A stretch of DNA of 64,000 nt from Kalaharituber pfeilii (lineage: Eukaryota; Ascomycota; Pezizomycetes; Pezizales; Pezizaceae): the NCBI GenBank assembly GCA_015179045.1, contig WHUZ01000046.1:1-64000 (forward strand), read 5' to 3'. The translations under genes were made by a program, and so were the position numbers. The number at the start of each line of letters is the position of its first letter. Position 1 is the stretch's first letter. The notes under the pieces were generated by a model. That model did not search any database and was not told the origin of the DNA. It saw only the letters and a program-made list of their open reading frames with translations. Below are positions 63,040-64,000 of this stretch, in pieces.

Positions 63040-64000
63040 CACGGTGATGGTGGCATTGCCATAGTGTGGCACAGTGATCAGTTATATGAATGGATTGACT
63101 GCCATTGCACTTTGAGATGAAGTTCCCTCGCGGTTTGTTTAATGCACGTTCATCAGAAGAGATATCAGAGAATATTGTTGCTTCCAACATTCCCATGTCC
63201 TTCCGAACCTTTTTCTTTCAATGTCATGTAGCTCCGCGTACAGCTATTCGCCATGGCAGGGCTCCTTCCGAACTTGATCGGAATTTGTACTTGATATTGT
63301 TGTATCGTCCCCTATCCACTTGTGAGAGGGCGGTAACCGCGATTCACCAGTCACTCAGTGGCATAGCGGTCGAACGGCGGCTCTGGCAAGCCAGCTGGTC
63401 CGTGCACCTGAGGCCGCCGCGTAGGTTTTTTTCTCCTTGAGAGCGTTGTAAACACAGAGCCTTCCAGCGATTGTACGGGCCTAGGGAATTCCAGCCCAGT
63501 GCATCGTCCCAAGAAAGTACTGCAGTGTGCATGGTAATCACGGCCACCGGTCTCTAAGTAGCGTCGCTAGCTAGGTGTTCTAGAAAGTGAAACGGCGCAA
63601 CAAGCGCTAGATATGCGCAGATGTCGCATGATCGGTAAGCGATCTCTGAAGAGGCGCCAGTAAGTGCTCCCGCATGGTAATCGCGCGTCGAAACCTGTGC
63701 GCAGAATCCCAGATCCTGTAGGTGAAAGTGGGCTGGAGCCGCGCTAAACCTATCCGTTCAGCAGCGCATTGATAAAGACAGCGTCGTGTTAGCGGCCCTT
63801 CCGCCCTCGGCACACGCGGTTCCTGATTCATTTCCCCCGGGCTCTCACAAATTGCTGTATGTAAGAGGCGCGGGCAGCCTACGCATGGGGAATATGACCA
63901 CCCTAACAATCCACCAAAACGAGGCTCTAATTTGGTGAATCGATCTTATTGCTACGTATACAGTACATTCCACGAACGTTCTGTAGCCGAGAGTACTCCA
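63040..64000. other. No gene recognised
   Basis: Apart from one B tail the end of the window shows no supported ORF. A minus-strand frame at 63607-63909 has no recognisable motif. Confidence 0.3.
63209..63262 (-). mobile_element. Solo B-tail retroposon, 54 bp, aged
   Basis: A short T-rich run, TTTCAATGTCATGTAGCTCC and TTCGCCATGGCAGGGCT, between 11-bp repeats TCCTTCCGAAC (63198-63208, 63263-63273). The hairpin has several mutations. Confidence 0.85.

Noticed and set aside
821..63262. Solo tails as tRNA- or 5S-derived SINEs
   Set aside because: No A box, B box or head region is present; the inserts consist of a LINE 3' hairpin and poly(A) only.

Overview
This is a gene-poor, repeat-dominated stretch of a filamentous ascomycete-like genome. 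The evidence is short GT-AG introns (43-171 nt) in the host genes, a tRNA-Lys gene with a typical intron, Tad-like LINE retrotransposons whose ORF ends in an RNase H domain, hAT-type MITEs and a cyanovirin-N (CVNH) lectin. I cannot name the species. GC-rich LINE copies look unmutated, so RIP is weak here or old.

Layout. 1-7.9 kb: nested retroelement pieces and one tRNA-Lys(UUU). 8-13 kb: LINE 3' ends, short tail insertions and degenerate repeats. 13.8-30 kb: an island of four spliced host genes, all on the minus strand: a 538-aa protein with four FF..Y..EF.RL repeats, a multi-exon membrane protein with a 17-nt microexon, a 472-aa protein with an IFI6/ISG12-like C-terminal domain, and a 500-aa CVNH plus beta-propeller lectin. 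30-36 kb: almost featureless. 36-49 kb: LINE-dense, including a nearly complete ORF2 (endonuclease, reverse transcriptase, RNase H) of 3.8 kb and a complete ORF1-only element of 1.4 kb. 50.5-51 kb: a small two-exon CxxC protein. 51-58.4 kb: coding-like repeats, three hAT MITEs, a possible long LTR and two minisatellites. 59-63 kb: a LINE with two further retroelements nested in it.

The most unusual theme is a population of ultra-short retroposons. Two unrelated 3'-terminal hairpins occur at the ends of the LINEs and relatives: the A tail, CTCGCCATAG...GCGAGTAATGATATA-A(n), and the B tail, CCCTGCCATGG...GCGGGGTTACGTGA-A(n). Each is also inserted alone, as 33-95 bp including poly(A), between direct target-site duplications of 10-16 bp. 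I find 19 such solo insertions with clear duplications, plus one insertion made only of A residues. Their 5' breakpoints sit mostly at the base of the hairpin or halfway through it. One solo tail lies in an intron of the lectin gene, one splits an ORF, and one sits inside another. All of this was read by eye; splice sites and duplications were checked against the bases and reading phases, and no database search was run.
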